A DNA stretch of 64,000 nucleotides from positions 51,896,505-51,960,504 of the forward strand of contig NC_044009.1 in assembly GCF_900496995.4 (NCBI RefSeq). Direction: 5' to 3'. Shown here in pieces: positions 13,301 through 28,300 of this stretch (position 1 is its first letter; every line of letters starts with the position of its first letter). The stretch comes from Aquila chrysaetos chrysaetos (lineage: Eukaryota > Chordata > Aves > Accipitriformes > Accipitridae). Position numbers and translations under genes: made by a program. A model generated the notes under the pieces. The model searched no databases, had not been told where the DNA came from, and worked only from the letters and a program-made list of their open reading frames with translations.

Positions 13301-16300
13301 TATCTCCCCAGTTGGGCTACAAGGACACTAGAGGAGACTGTGTCAAAAGCCTTGCTAAAGTTGGAGTGGAGAACATCTGCTACACTCCCTGCATCTGCAA
13401 AACCAGGCATTTCCTCATAGAAGTCAGTCAGATTGGAAAATCAGGTTTTGCCCACAGTAAAACTATGCCGGCTGTTTGTAAGGACCTTCTTGTTCTTCTG
13501 TGTGCCTAGAAATGGCTTCCACAGGAATTTGCTCCATAATTTTTCCAGGCACAGGAGTGAGATTGGCTAGCTTGTAATTCCCCAGATCCTCTCTTTTGTG
13601 GTTTGGTTTTTTTTTGGTTTTTGGGGGTTTTTTTGGAAGGTTGCATAAAATTTGTCTTGCCCTACTCCATCATTGGGGATCTCTACTGGTTGCAGCGACC
13701 TCTCCAGAAATAATAGTGTGGCCTTGTTGTGTCATTGGCCTTTTCCTTCAACACCTTTGGATATACCTTGTAGAGTTTGATGGATTTGTGTATGTCAAGT
13801 TTATTTAAGTAGTCCCCAACTCAGTTCTTCTCTACCATGGGTAGTACCTGTGTGCCCAGCAGCAAAGGTAATGGGAGACGGATGTTGGAGGCCTGAGGGT
13901 AAAGATGGAGGCAAGAAAGGCATTGAGTACCTCAGCATTTTCTATGTCCCTTAAAAAATTCCCCACCCTATTCAGCAACGGCTCCCTTGGTCTTTTTGAT
14001 GAAGCTTTTCATGTTCCCTTTCACTTCCAGAACTGTAGGCTTATCTATTTTGCCTTATTCACTGCTGAATTTAAGTACGTTAACAAAAAAACCCAAACAA
14101 ACAAGGTGGTTTTTAGGGTTACAGTGTGTTTTGACTTGAGAGTTAGACTACAAATATTTAAGGAAATGGATTTTGATTTTTTTGGTTGTGCGTATCAGAA
14201 TAGTTGAAGTTTATGGTTGGTTTCAATTATGGTAGCAATGTTCGACTGATGTATTAGCAAATGCTATGCGGTACAGCATGAAATCCTTCTGATCTAGAAA
14301 TAGCATAGTTCCAGGTTGGTTGTTTCTCCAGACATTGGTATGAGTATTTAGTTTTTAGAATACTTTGAATATATTTCTTGTAGAAATTATGTTTCTTTCT
14401 GTCTGCAGAAAATAATTTCAGAACTTCAGAAATTGTTTTCTACAAAAAATGAGACTTACGTGTTAAAATTATGGCCGCTGTTTGTCAAATTACTTGGAAA
14501 GGTAAGCAGAAAAGCACCAAGTTTTACAGTCATGAGTCTTGAAGAAATTTTTGACAACATAAATATCTTTATTCTGAACTTCTTTATCTTCAGACTCTGC
14601 ATCGTAGTGGCAGTTTTATCAACTCATTGCTGCAGCTGGAGGAACTTGGATTTCGTAGTGGCTCACCAGTGGTAAAGAAAATAGCCTTCATTGCATGGAA
14701 GAGTCTAATAGATAATTTTGCTCTAAATCCAGGTAGATTAAAAAAAGTTAACCTGAATTGTTTTGACTACTGTCACTTTACATAACTGGAAGAGAATATT
14801 CTGTCTAATGGTGGTTAATACTATGTTACATACCACTGGATATACACATAGTATATCTGTGGTATATACGTAGTGGTGTATATATATACATAGTGGTATA
14901 TACTGTGTGTATATACATAAATAAAATTCAAGTTGTTTTGTTTGTTTCTTTGTTTTAAGGAAAAGTGACAGTTTGATCAGTAGTTCTATCTTAACTTTTC
15001 TGCTAGGAGAAATAAATAGAATAAAATAAACAAACTTTTGTTCTATAATGCTTTAATTGATCCAAACAGCAATGAAATAGAGAGTAAAACATTTTGTAGG
15101 TCTTATTTTGGACTGCGTGGATTAATTGGGGAATAGCAATGCTTCAGGATTCTAGAGGTGTTAAAAAAAAGTTGATTTAAAGGTATAAGTGAGACCTGAA
15201 CAAGCCTTTTAAGTCTACCCTGTGTCAAAAGACACTTTATTTTTTACCTTGATTGTGCTTCTCCTTACTCTGTGTCCTGAAGAGAAAGCTAAATGTGGAC
15301 ATTTCTTAGTTTAGCTGAATTTAACTTAAATTGTCATTTTAATTTGTTTCCTATCTGGTCATTTGTTCTGATCATTGTTTCCTGTAAATTAACTAGTCAT
15401 TTGTTCTGACCATTGTTTCCCGTAAATTACTAACAAAGGATTTGATTCTTTTGGAAGATAAAATCCGTGGCACGACTGGCCTTCATTGTGCGTGTTCCAG
15501 TATGGCTAATAAGGATTGCATACTGCAAAAGCAGTCTCTGTCAGCAGTTTCTTATGAATTGCAGGTGGACAGGTTCTGATGCTGCTGGGCTGGCTAAAAG
15601 TTTTTCTTTTCTTTGAACACTTGCATAGGCTTGTGCAAACTTCTGTCCAGACATGCTATGCTAGTTCTGCTTCAGTGGTAGATGATCATTTGCAGCCTCA
15701 GCATGCTGTATTTCAGATCATTCATTCTCATCCAGGGGTAATGCACATGTGTTAAGTGTTTGGTTTTTCTTCTACTGTGGCAGATAGGAGTCTCTTAACA
15801 TAGCGAGCAAGAGTGAATTTCCTTCTGTTTATGTTGATATTCAGTAGATTTCATTTCGGTCTTGGTATTGGAATGAAATACTTGCTATTTCCAGGGTTGC
15901 TCTAGACAATAGAGCAGTAAAATAGTCTGAAAGGTTGGTGCATTTACTATGTGTTTTAGTTTTGCAAATTGTCATTAATTGAATTTTAAACTAAAATATA
16001 TTAGGAAAAAACCTAATAGTTTAAAAATTTTCCTTTTTTGTTGTTATGTGATTTAATTATTTGTGTTGCTTAAAAATATGCTTTTTTGGTCTTCAAGATA
16101 TATTGTGCAGTGCTAAAAGGCTGAAATTGCTAATGCAGCCACTGAGCTCGATCCATGTGAGAACAGAGGCTTTGGCACTGACAAAACTGGAGGTCTGGTG
16201 GTATTTACTCATGAGGCTGGGACCTCAGCTGCCTGCAAACTTTGAACAGGTAACGGAACTGAAAATAGTCATAGCTTGATCACTTAGCCTATGTTGAGTG

Positions 16301-19300
16301 TGTGAAGTTAAGTCCCCTCTTTGTTACCATAACTAATTCTGTACCTGCTTTGTCCTTCTCTAGTTTATTATTAAAATAAGACTGTCTTAAGGAACCAAAT
16401 ACGATGTGTGCTGTGCATGCGTTCTACATAGCAGGAGTGCTTGGGACTATACGTCCAATCTTTTTAAAGTTCCAAAAGATTTGAGAGCTTATCTGCATGT
16501 CATGTGAGCATCTCGGTGAAGATCTCCAGCAAGTGAATGCACAGCAATAGTAAACGTAAGCACGTTATGTAAGGACTGCTTTGTCCTTTCGCTGTGCAAG
16601 TGTATGCTTTGGAAAGTCTGCCATAGGAAAACATACTGAAAAGATCACAAAATATTTAGAAAGATGCATAGAGAGGAAAAATGATGGAGGTGTTTCATTA
16701 CTACTCACATTATAACGGGAGTGAACGTAATATTTCTATCAGGTTTCTAAATTTCATTAAATTAAACTTCAGGGTGGGAGTAAAGAAAAAAATTACCTTT
16801 TTAGATACAGTATAGTTGGATGATTCTAACATAAGTTGTTTAACTTAGCCGTTTCTAATTCATGTATATGCATGTTTTATACAGCATCCTAAAAATATTG
16901 TTATAAGTACCTGGAAACTCTGAAACACTGATGCTGTGAACAACAGTACAGTCTATGTGATATTTGAAACATGGTTCTTTGTGGCTTATGGCTTGTATGT
17001 GTCATGCCTATTTTCACTGAGGTTTGTTATCTTTGCAGGTTTGTGTACCATTAATCCAAAGTACTCTAAGTCCAGATTCTTCTGCTGCATTGCAAGGAAC
17101 TCCCTTACGTGTACCAGCCAACCAAAGTTTAGCCTCGGCAACCCCTGCACAGAAGTCAGGTATTAAACCACAAGCCTGGTTCCAACTATATTCTAGATAC
17201 AGAAAGTAATTTATTTAACATGTTTATGCTTTTTCATTTGCAATATATTATTATTAAAACCAGTAATTTTTCTGCATGTTCATTGGAGAGATCAGAGGTC
17301 GTGATTTATATTCATAGAATCCTAGAATGGTTTGGGTTGGAAGGGACCTTATAGCTCATCTAGTTCCAACCCCCCTGCCATGGGCAGGGACACCTTCCAC
17401 TAGACCAGGTTGCTCAAAGCCCCATCCAACCTGGCCTTGAACACTGCCAGGGATGGGGCATCCACAGCCTCGCTGGGCAACCTGTTCCAGTGCCTCACCG
17501 CCCTCACAGTGAAGAATTTCTTCGTTACAGCCAACCTAAATCTACCCTCTTTCAGTTCAAAGCCATTACCCCTTGTCCTCTCACTACCTGCCCTTGTAAA
17601 AAGTCCCTCTCTGGCTTTCATTTACATTGGATAAAATTAGGCTGTTGTAGTCAGTATTTCAAGTTTACAAAATTGCACTAATCAAATTGTGTTGAGGACC
17701 AGTTTTAATGTTGTTGTGGTTTAACCCCAGCCAGCAACTAAACACCGCACAGCCACTTGCTCGCTCCCTTCCCCCCCGTAGCGGGATGGGGGAGACAATC
17801 GGGGAAAAAAAAAAAAAAAGGAAAACTTGTGGGTTGAGTTAGGACAGAAAAGGAAGAAAATAATGATAATGGTAATAACAATAATAGAATAAGAATATAC
17901 AAAACAAGTGATGTACAACGCAGTTGCTCACCACTTGCTGACCAATGCCAAGTTAGTTCCCGAGCAGTGATCCTCCCAGGCCAACTCCCCCCAGTTTATA
18001 TACTGGGCATGATGTCACATGGTATGGAATGTCCCTTTGGCCGGTCTGGGTCAGCTGCCCGGGCTGTGTCCCCTCCCAACTTCTTGTGCCCCTCCAGCCT
18101 TCTTGCTGGCTGGGCATGAGAAGCTGAAAAATCCTTGACTTAGCATGAACACTGCTGAGCAACAACTGAAAACATCAGTGTGTTATCAACATTCTTCTCG
18201 TACTGAATCTGAAACACAGCACCGTGCCAGCTACTAGGAAGAAAACTTACTCTCCCAGCCAAAACCAGGACAAATGTCCTGAATTGTGTCCTGTTTTGCA
18301 AGGGAGCTTTGGTTTTAAACTTGGTTTTTCATGTTTTCATGAACAGTGTGCTATTTATATATGCCATTTTCATTTCTATAGCATTTTTGTTGTCAAAATA
18401 AAGTTTGGCATCTGAGGGTTTGCAGTATTTGGAAAGTATAAAACATACTTTCAAAATACATGGTTATGACTGTGATGTTAAACCCTACTGAATAGGAGTG
18501 CGTGCTAGGTATCTGGCTGACTGCTAGCGGTCCCTTTTAGCCAACTCTATTCTGTGATTTGTTCTTTTCCTGTTAACTTTGGGATTTTGATCTATTGGAT
18601 CTTTCCTTTCACTTGATTGCAGGTGACGTGAGACAATGTAATTTTTCTCCTCTCACTTAGGTCCTTACCCGTTTGCAAGTCCAGTCACACCAAGGCTCAA
18701 CTTGAATTCTAGTACAGCAGGAGTGGTGATGATTCCTTCCATTCAGCTTTTGGGAATTGAAATGCTGCTTCACTTCTTGATGGGATCAGAAGTTTTAGAG
18801 TTTGCTAAGCAAAACAAACTCGTACTTAGTTTAGGTATACGAGTTATATTTTTTTTTTTAAGTACTTTCACATAATCTGAAATTGCAAATTTTGTTGGAT
18901 TTAAAGATGTCTACTAGAATGAAACGCTTTAAACATTTAAAACTGTTAGTTGACATCGTTAATATTAGAAGTTGTTTTTATATTAAATGGTGTACATACA
19001 CATAGGTACTTGATTATTTTTAAGCCTTATCTTACCGGTAGACTGCAAAATAACAGATTTACAGAAAATGTTTTTTTGTTCTCCTAGAGCCTCTCCAGTA
19101 CCCACTGATCAGTAGCCCTTCTTTTTTTTGTAAGCATGCCAGTACGCTTATAAACGCAGTTCAGGATGGCTTTATTGCAATTGGAAAAGAAATTCCTGGT
19201 AAGAATTTAGTGGTGAAATTTGATTTCTTTTCTGGAAAACTAAGTGGGTGAGGGAAGCATAAGAAGAAATAACCCCTTTCTGTAATAGTCCAGTGTTACA

Positions 19301-22300
19301 TTAAATAGAACTGGTCTGACTTGGTTTGAAAGCTTAGTCAGTTTTGGCTTATGTCAAAGTCTGTTTAACACAGTTTGTATTTTAACTGCAATTTTGTTTA
19401 ATATTTTTATTACAAACTGAATAAAAATATTGTGCTATTTTGTAGATTGTATGCTGAATGTTATATGGAAGGACATAAATGGATACGTAAAAACAGCTAT
19501 TGAATCGGGTAAAAAGTGTATTTTTTGGGTTTTTTTTTTTTTTTTTGTCATTGCTGACCAGTTAGAGGTTTTTTTAAGACTAGACCTTAAGGTAGTATTT
19601 GCTTCATTGCTGGTAAAGCTTGGTTTTAGCCATCATCAGTAGTTCTTTTTGAAGCAACAACTGATATTTTTCATGATGCCTACATCTTTGCGTGACAAAT
19701 ACAAAATCATACTGATCTGATCCAGTAAGGCTTATTAGGGAAGGCACAGTAGTGTGTGGCTGCAGGTGTACTGCATGTAGTGGTAAGAAAGACATTAAAG
19801 TACTTTAACTGCAGTTCTTGCTGAAGAAATGTTACCATTTCCAAAAAAGTAACCCCACCCCAAGTCTTTGGTACTGAGAAGTTGAGACATTCACTGTGTT
19901 ACTCAAATTAGTGTAAAGTTATGTGACTACAGCTACCTTTTTTTTTCTTTAATTAAATTTTAGTTCATAGTAAAGTATAGTGTCTTTACTGATGTATGGA
20001 AGTTGTTTCCTGTTTTAAAAAGTGTTCATTACTCTGTCAAGGCTTTGAAGGTCCAGAATATTCTTAATAATGAAATCTCTTATATTGAAAGATCTAACTG
20101 AAAACTTAAGAGAAATTAAGTGCATTGCTTGGATGAATGCAAAATTTCACAACTGTTTTTTTTAGTGTGTCAAAGTTCAGGTTGTTAACGATACGAAGGT
20201 GTTTCCACTTTACTAATAAAACTTAGGGTTTTTTTTATTTAAGTGTTGAAGTTTCAGTTACACTGTTCTTCAGAGCAGAGACTTGGTATCTGAATCTATT
20301 AAGTATTTGGAGTAGGTTTATAAATATACACAGAATTTTTTTGATCTTACAGTACTTGAATATAAACTTCTAAATGATAGTTGGAGTGACCATTACTTTG
20401 TTCTGCTCTAACTGTAAATATGCTTTATTCTAGGAAATAAGAAAGAAAAGCAAGGGTCAGAAGTACTTACTATGTTACTACAGGCCTTAAAAAACACTGT
20501 TAGATCAAATTGTCTTCCTGTGCAGAAAATACTGGTAAGTTGGGTGGGTTTGTCTGATTTTTAAATCTCTTTTCTTTTTGATGGTCTAGATTTGGATTAG
20601 TAGCAGCCTTTTGCATCCAACTTATCAGAATGGTCTCTTTAAGAGAGACAACTTTTTGGTGTAAACTGTAAGTTATGCAATTCTCATCAGATGGCATAGT
20701 GTTGCTTAAGGGTTTCTTTCTTTAAAAGAAAAGAATCTTTATCTTTCACGTTTATCAGCAATGTTCACAAAATTGGGTGCATGGTTCCCCTACCAGAACC
20801 TTCTGCTTCAAAGGACAGTTACTTTCATGATGGATTTTTTGTCATTTTACTAAAGGGAAGCAATTGTAACAATTTTGCTTTTATTTGTGGTGTGACTTAA
20901 AATATTCTAGCCCTTGGGGGAAAAAAATATTTACATACATTTTCTTCTTTTCTCCTACTTAGTCCCTCATTGATATTACTGTTAAGGAATTGCCTCCAAA
21001 AATACTGGGATCACCAGCTTATCAGGTTGCTGATATGGACCTTTTAAATGTAAGTCTGACTTCATTCCAGACTTTGTCTTCATGCTGAAAGGTATTAGGA
21101 TGTCGTATCTGCACAAATGTACCAAGCTTTGTAAGTCGCAAGATCCAGGAAATGGTATTATTTCATGTTCCGGAATGCAGACTTCGTTTCCAGCCCTCAC
21201 TGCTGATGAGTAATTTAACTGTCTATCACTAAAAAGGGGTACGCTGAAAGTACTGTAATAACGAAAGAGGATTTCTCATGTTGAGGTCATGATTCAAAAT
21301 ACAGGTTGTAGATACTTTGCAAGGAGACTGCATAGTCAAACTGCGTAGTACTACTTATTTACTGAAAACCGATGTTTTGCGGAACTGTTCTGAAGTCAAT
21401 AGAGTGAAGTACTTAAAGGTAGAAAGCGTTACTCCTCAGGAAAAATTAAATGCATAGGAGCAAAGCAGAGAATGTCATGCTAGACAGCATTATTTCAGAG
21501 AAAGTTCAGAGGTAATAGTGAACTAAAGCCTGAACTTACTGGCTGTAGTCTCTGGCAGAAAAAGCAGTGATATTTGTTAGTAGTGAGAGCTACTCTGTTC
21601 TGCTGTGGTCCTAATGAGCCCTGACTGGAGTGCTGTACTGTGTTCTGTGTACTGCACTGGAAGGGAGAAACAGATGATAGCAGTCTAGAAAATAACCACA
21701 AAAAATAACCTGTGAGAAAAGGCTGAAATAACACCTTATTTGGTGGTTTGGGTTTTTTGTGTGTGTTTGTTTTTTGTTTGGAGTGGAGCAGACTGAGCGG
21801 GAGCATGCTACCAGTTAGATTTATTAAAAGTTCAAAAGGTTGTTTAGAGACTTTTAAAATTGGATGATGATTAGCTCTTCTACATCCACCAGTAGATAGA
21901 AGGCAGCTTGTTTATTTCGCAGCAGTGGAGATAGAGCTTTTTAGCCTAGGAAAGTAGCTAAACCTTTACCTTGTTAGCCAAGGAATGCATGGAATTCATT
22001 TGGAAGCTTTTAAAAGCAGACAAGTATCTGTGAGAGATGACCTAAGTGTAACAAGAGTAAGCGAATGCTTCAAGTCAAGTGAGTAGTATAAAACTTTCTC
22101 TACCAGAACTGGCTTAAGAGCTCAACTCTCAAACTTCCTCCCAGCTTCCCCCCCCCCCCCCCGCCCCAAAGTGTTTTATTTACATTTGGAGGCTTTTTCT
22201 GACTTAGGTACAAGAGTCAGAACTTTATTAGGCTGATTGAAGTTTTAATTGGCAGGTATTCAATGCATTTTGTTAAACACTTTAACATTAGCAAACCTGA

Positions 22301-25300
22301 AATGCTTAAGATAGATTTTAACAGAGGTTGTCCAAAAGATGCCATGCTGAAACCTTGAAATAAGCAAATTGCATATTGCTCCATCTTGTTCCAGGTGTCA
22401 TAATATGCATTGATTTTGTTATGTACACCTACCTTACTGTGTTGCACATCATTTCAAGGCAGTGGTGACTAAGTACTATAAAACTTGCAACTTTTTAAAC
22501 AGAAAAGTGTTTTGCTTCAACTATAGTATAATTGTTATTCTGCTGAAGCACCAGGATCTAGCAGAAGCTTAGATTTCCAGCTTTTCCTCTCACTTTTATT
22601 TTGAAGTGTTAGAATTGACAATTTTTGACAACTTTTAATAATTGCAGATTTCTTAGAGTTAAATGTAGGATATAGATACACATGAGGCAACCATTTCATT
22701 TGATCAGCGTATATGTTGTTTTGACCTCTTGAATTTCTCTTACAAGGGAACACCAGCTTTGTTCTTAATTCAGCTGCCTTTCCATAATAACCTCTTGGAA
22801 TGCTGTGTAACAGATGAGAGGTATGTGGTGGTGTTTGTTTATAACGACCTTCCCATAGAAGACTTCACAGAAGTTTTTCCTAACTTCAGCTGAAAAAAGT
22901 ATCTTACCTATTTAACTTCCTTCCCTAGATTCTTTGTAATTCTGGAAACGCTTGTGGGTTATGTTTTGTCTGGGCCTACATCTCCACTGGCTTTCAGTGA
23001 ATCTGTGATCTGCATTATTAATCAGAGTGCAAAGCAAGTGGAAAATAAGGAGCATCTTTGGAGAATGTGGAGTATTGTTGTTAATCCGCTAACCGAATGG
23101 ATTAATCGGGTATAGTGGCTTTTTGTTCTCTTCCCCATCTCCCTGGCCCTGCCCACGCCCCCCCTCCATCCCCCACCCCCCAAAAAAAAATTGCAGGAAA
23201 ACTTTGTGCTGATAGTTTATGTAATTTCAGGAATTGCATGTCTTGAAGTGTCAGTAAAATGAAATAAGCCCTGGTAGTATTTTCTGAAACTGGAATGTGT
23301 GCAGCATGTTTTTTAAAAAGCCCCTAACTGGAGTATGAATGTTTGCAGTGAGGTAGGATGAAGGGCAGTAGTGGAGTAGTGATCCAGAGTGTGGTTTAAA
23401 GTGATTCCAGTCAATAAGAGTGATCACTCTTAAGTGCAGTGTCCAATATAGTGTTGGGAATGTTCCTCTCCTTTTTTTAAGATTATAAACAAGTTCATAG
23501 ATGTGCTTCAGGCCTTCACTTCACACATGCAGCATAGTCTTGCTGCTACAAAGGATGGAAACCTGCCCTCCAGGACCTGTTAACTTTTAAATGCTAAGAG
23601 GCTTCTTTGTTTTATGTGAAAATGTAGTAAATACCGAGTTGTGATGTTTAGGATGTAATTACAACAGTGGCTCTTACTAATGTCAGACTTTTTGGTTGGA
23701 AGCCCTAATGAAAGGCATATAAACTGTAATATTCAACAGGTTCTGCAGATTACTTACGTGAAGTATATTGACTGTAATGTAGGGGTTGTTGAACTGATCC
23801 TCATGTAGTCATTAGACCTAAAAATCTTAGAATTTATGAAGGAAGTTTTAGGTGCTTTAAGTAGGTTGCTGTAATCGCTTATTGCAACTGAAAGAAGTAA
23901 AAAATATGTAAGGTGTTTCCTAACTGATTGGTTTTATTCTTGGAATTAAGTTATTTTGGAATTTAGAAACAGTGCTTTTTATCTCTTTAAATAGTGGGAT
24001 AGTGGGATCAGCTTGAACTCTTGAAAGAACTGAGAATAGCTAATTTCAAAATGCCACTGGCAATTTACCTTGCACAGATCTTATGTATAAAGTAAATGTA
24101 TTTAGAACAGCCTTATTTGTCATCTAAATTTTGCAGCTTCGTTAATCAGGAGATTGTTTTGTCATTGCAGACTAATGAAGTAAATCAGGGTGATGCACTG
24201 GAACACAACTTCAATGCTGTTTATAGTGCATTGTTGCTACCCGTACTGCATATCTTCCCCTTTCAGGAATTTCCACAGGTAATGGTGAATGCATAATGTT
24301 GCTTAGAAACAATGCGGGTTTTATAAAAACTGTGAAGTACTATCTGATAATTTCAGAGTAGAGGTTGTTCCCAATACATATATACATTGGACCACTGCTT
24401 CAGGGTTGGATTTCTTGAGTTACATAGGTTTTGACAGAAGAAGAAAACTTAAAGCAAGTTTTTATCTCTATGCACAGATGTTGATATTTATAAACTTTTT
24501 CTTTCTGTTGTTAAAGCCAACTATGAAATCCTTGTTGCGCACTTGGTCAGACCTGTATAGAGCATTTGCTCGCTGTGCTGCTTTAGTTGCAACAGCAGAA
24601 GAAAACCTATGCTGTGAAGAACTTTGTGCCAAAATAATATCTGGGCTAGAAGGTGAAACTCCAGTAGTGAGTATAAACCAGTGATACTGAACTATATAAA
24701 TACTTTTAGCAGATATATTTTAAATTAGATATAAGAACCTATTGTAAACTCTGATGTAGTACTTTCTGTAACTTAAAATGTTTTGGGTGAGACTTAGATA
24801 AAGCTGTAACAAAATTCTTTTTACTAACGGAAGTTGGAGTTGATCTAGAAATCGATTGAAAGAAGAGAGTAGAAATAATTATCAAGCTTAAATATTAAAA
24901 TAGCAGTTAAGCAGTCTTCGGATTTTTCTTCTAAGAAATAATGGTTTAGTGAATGTCATCATCACGGTAAATACGATTTGTCCGGTTGAAATGTGTGTGT
25001 ATATATAAAGTAAGTTCAGGTTGAATTCACAAATACCACAAAAACAGGCATTTTGATTAGGAAGGATGGTAGGGCAGCACTGTAGCTTTCAGAGGGCATA
25101 ACTTGCTATATTCCTGGTACCATCAACCTTGTACACTAAAATTTAAAGACTTTACTTCTAAAGCTTTATAAAAGAGAAAGCTTTTGAAAGAAGAAGCCTT
25201 TCTATTATCTGTCTTGCATGTTTGCAAGCCCACATCACATGGGGAGATAGAGTGTCTGTAGATGTCAGGGAACATTAGCTTTGGAACATAAAATCATTCA

Positions 25301-28300
25301 TGCTTCAAAGTTGACTGTCTTTTGAAAAAATACCATGAAAGTAACAAATAAGAAACAGACGAGAAAGAAAAATGGAATTTGAAAATATGGAATTTGGAGG
25401 ATTACATCATTAGAACTTACTTTGGATGCTGCTGTATCCTGATGATAAACTTCAATTTTCCAAAATTAATAATTATTAAGCAAGCAAGCAATTATTAACC
25501 AAGCAAGCAAGCAATTATTCAATTATTTAATTGAAACTAAACTGGTTTTGGCCCACAATATCAATGTTCCTTTTAAAAGCAAATTTTGTTTTATTTAGAA
25601 GAATTTGTGATGGATTGGGGGGCAAAAAACCCAACCACCTTGACCCATCTTTCTGTATGTACTAGAAATCGATCATGCTTCCCAAATGTTAATGACAGCC
25701 TTATTGTTATGCCTACAGTGGCTTTTCTGAAAGTCAGGCTGTGTGAACTTAAGCACACACTGACATTTGGTGACATGTTTTGCTAGATGGCTAGTACCTT
25801 GAACCTTAATACTTTGATGCATCTTCCTAAAGCTAACACCTTCTTACAGCTGCCTGTTACTGTTTTGCTTCTTTAGATGGTATATATGTTTATGTCTTAT
25901 TTGCATAGAATGGGAAGACTCAGTCTTCAGCTTTTGTAAATCTGTGTGTGTGTGTGTGTTAAAATGTAATCTTACCAGAGTCTTAGCTGATAATGCAGGC
26001 AAATTCGATCCACTTTTAAATTTAAAAGCTGTTTGCATTGCTGTCCTGAATGGCCAACACGGGTTTTTTTCTGTTTCCTCCTCAGATGTTTTCAATGATG
26101 GATGGTCTCACCCATATTATGTCAGTTATGGTTGACTGCATCAACTTTGCACCATATGGTACTAAATATCAGCCAAAAAATAGATGTAAGACAATGCTTC
26201 AATATTGGGGTTTTCTGTGTCTTTCTCCCAGGGTTGGTTGAAAATTAGAGTTGTTGTAGATGCAGAAGTGATGACTGTAGGATATCAATGGTCTGTATAT
26301 GCTACACATACTATCTAAGCACTGAAGGGATTGTCCAAAAAAAAATCATTAAAAAAAAAACAACCTAAAAATATCCAGTGTGCATATTTGAGTATCAGAT
26401 CTCTTCTACTTGTTGAGCAGTTCAGTAGTTACTGTATAGCCTGGCAAAATACATCTGAAATTGATGTAAACGTTGAGGCCACTTTATTTTTCATTTCATT
26501 TCACTGTAAAACACTGCTGGTTTCTGAAGTTGTATTTGATATGTTGGCTATGATTTCATTTTTGCATGTGAAATCTGCTTTTGCTTTGCTGAAACATAAT
26601 CTGAAGCAGTAATGCTTCGTCATAATCCATAGCCCAATTATATAATACCTGCCTAAAATGATGATAAACTTTTAACATTTGCAAAGCTACTGCTCCTGAA
26701 GCTGCTTTGCATAAAACGGTCAAGAATAGGTTTAACAGAAGACAAAAGGTCATTGTATGTAAAAATGTTCTTTGTTTTGTTTCCTACTACTGAAGCTGAA
26801 GAAATAATTTACAAAATAACCTCATTCAATGTAAAACTTGAAGTGTTTATAATTTCTCTGCCCCATATGAATTTGTTAAAGTAGTAAGACATTGTGTTGA
26901 ACTGCTGAAAGAATGAAAAGCTTTAGTTAGAAAAGTTGATGAGGAAAACCATGATGGAGACTTCACTTACAAACAAACAAACTAATTAAACTTGATACTT
27001 CCCCTTCCCTCCTCCTCGCCTGTTCTAGAATTTATGCATATCAGCAAGCATGTGTAGAGTGGTTGCTGTCTCTTTGCAAGCAGGCATTAAAGATACTTAA
27101 AAGCATAGTCATTTGTCTTACCAACCATAAATATAAATAAGAGGAATAGGAGTCATATCTGTAGTGGTATGATAAAATTATATATTAAAAAATTTATGTC
27201 TTCTATTAGGTCTGGTTTTATACTATTTGTATGTAGATGCAGTTTGGGAATTAAAGTTCTGTTTCTCATGTATACAAAAAAGTTCAGATGTGTTTTGTTG
27301 TAATGCATGTTGGTTAGATAGGAAAAAATTTTTTTATTTTTTTTTTTTTATGTTAGCTCCACAGACACCTACAGATTGGTCTAAGAAGAAAAAGGAACCC
27401 CTTGGAAAGCTTGCCTCTCTATTTAAACTCCTGGTGATGTTACTAAACTCTTTCCATGTGTTCAGTTCCAAAGAAACCTGTTCTGAAACATTGGTCTCTG
27501 TCAGTCCTTCAATTATTGCTATTCTTCACAACATCATCAGCCACGTTTCATTGCCTTCAGTGATTGGGACTATGTTTGCAATTTTTTCAAAACCCCTGGC
27601 AGTGTTTTATGAAGAAACAAAGTGAGTATTTTAAGAATGATTGGAAAACTGGATTCATTGTATTCCTGCACATTTGTGAAATTTTGTGTGGTCTGTAGCA
27701 AGCAGTGTATTTGAATATAGCTCAGGGTTTTTCAGAGCTTTGGCACTAATATGCCAAGAATTTTCAGCTCCTGACAAGTCTCTCGCCTTTGAGAACACCG
27801 TGTATTTTACTACATTCAGCCCAGCTAGTAGGTTCTATTTTTGTAGTGCACCCAAACACTGCAGAAAGGATGGGTCTCTAAAGTAGTGGCTGAGAACTTG
27901 CTGTTTTCTACAACTGCTGCCCAAAAGCTGGGGTGCTGGGACTGAGCGCGTGGTGTACCTGAGCGAAGGCGGCTGCCAGGAGCAGCCTGACCGGCACGTG
28001 TGTGACCCTAGAGCCCACGGCGCGGCCCTGCCCTCCTGTCACTTTCAGTGGGATGCAAAAACACGCACGTGCGAGTAGCAGTCTGCATTGTAGTGCTTTT
28101 CTTTGGAAAGAAAACCAAACCTACCTAGTTGTATGTGAAAGGAAACCTACAGGACTTCTGAAAGCTTGGTGTTTAAAATTGTCATGTCTCTAGAGTGAAT
28201 GTGTTGTCATCTCTGCAAGACTAAAGTGTTTGGTTTCCACGTGCTGTTTATTTTCACTGTGGTGAAGGTAGTTATTAACATGATTTGTTTTCTAGTGGGC

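Larger units (their letters stand above)
14733..16097 (+). other. RIF1 intron 8
   Basis: A 1365-bp intron with a TATA-type microsatellite (14826-14925) and a 38-bp tandem duplication (15358-15432). Nothing else was recognised. Confidence 0.8.
17160..18660 (+). other. RIF1 intron 10
   Basis: A 1501-bp intron. It contains an antisense CR1 3' end (17311-17635) followed 76 bp later by a solo LTR (17712-18272). Confidence 0.85.

Noticed and set aside
14826..14925. Self-complementary TA-rich stretch as a possible RNA gene or origin
   Set aside because: A microsatellite explains it; no flanking conserved structure.
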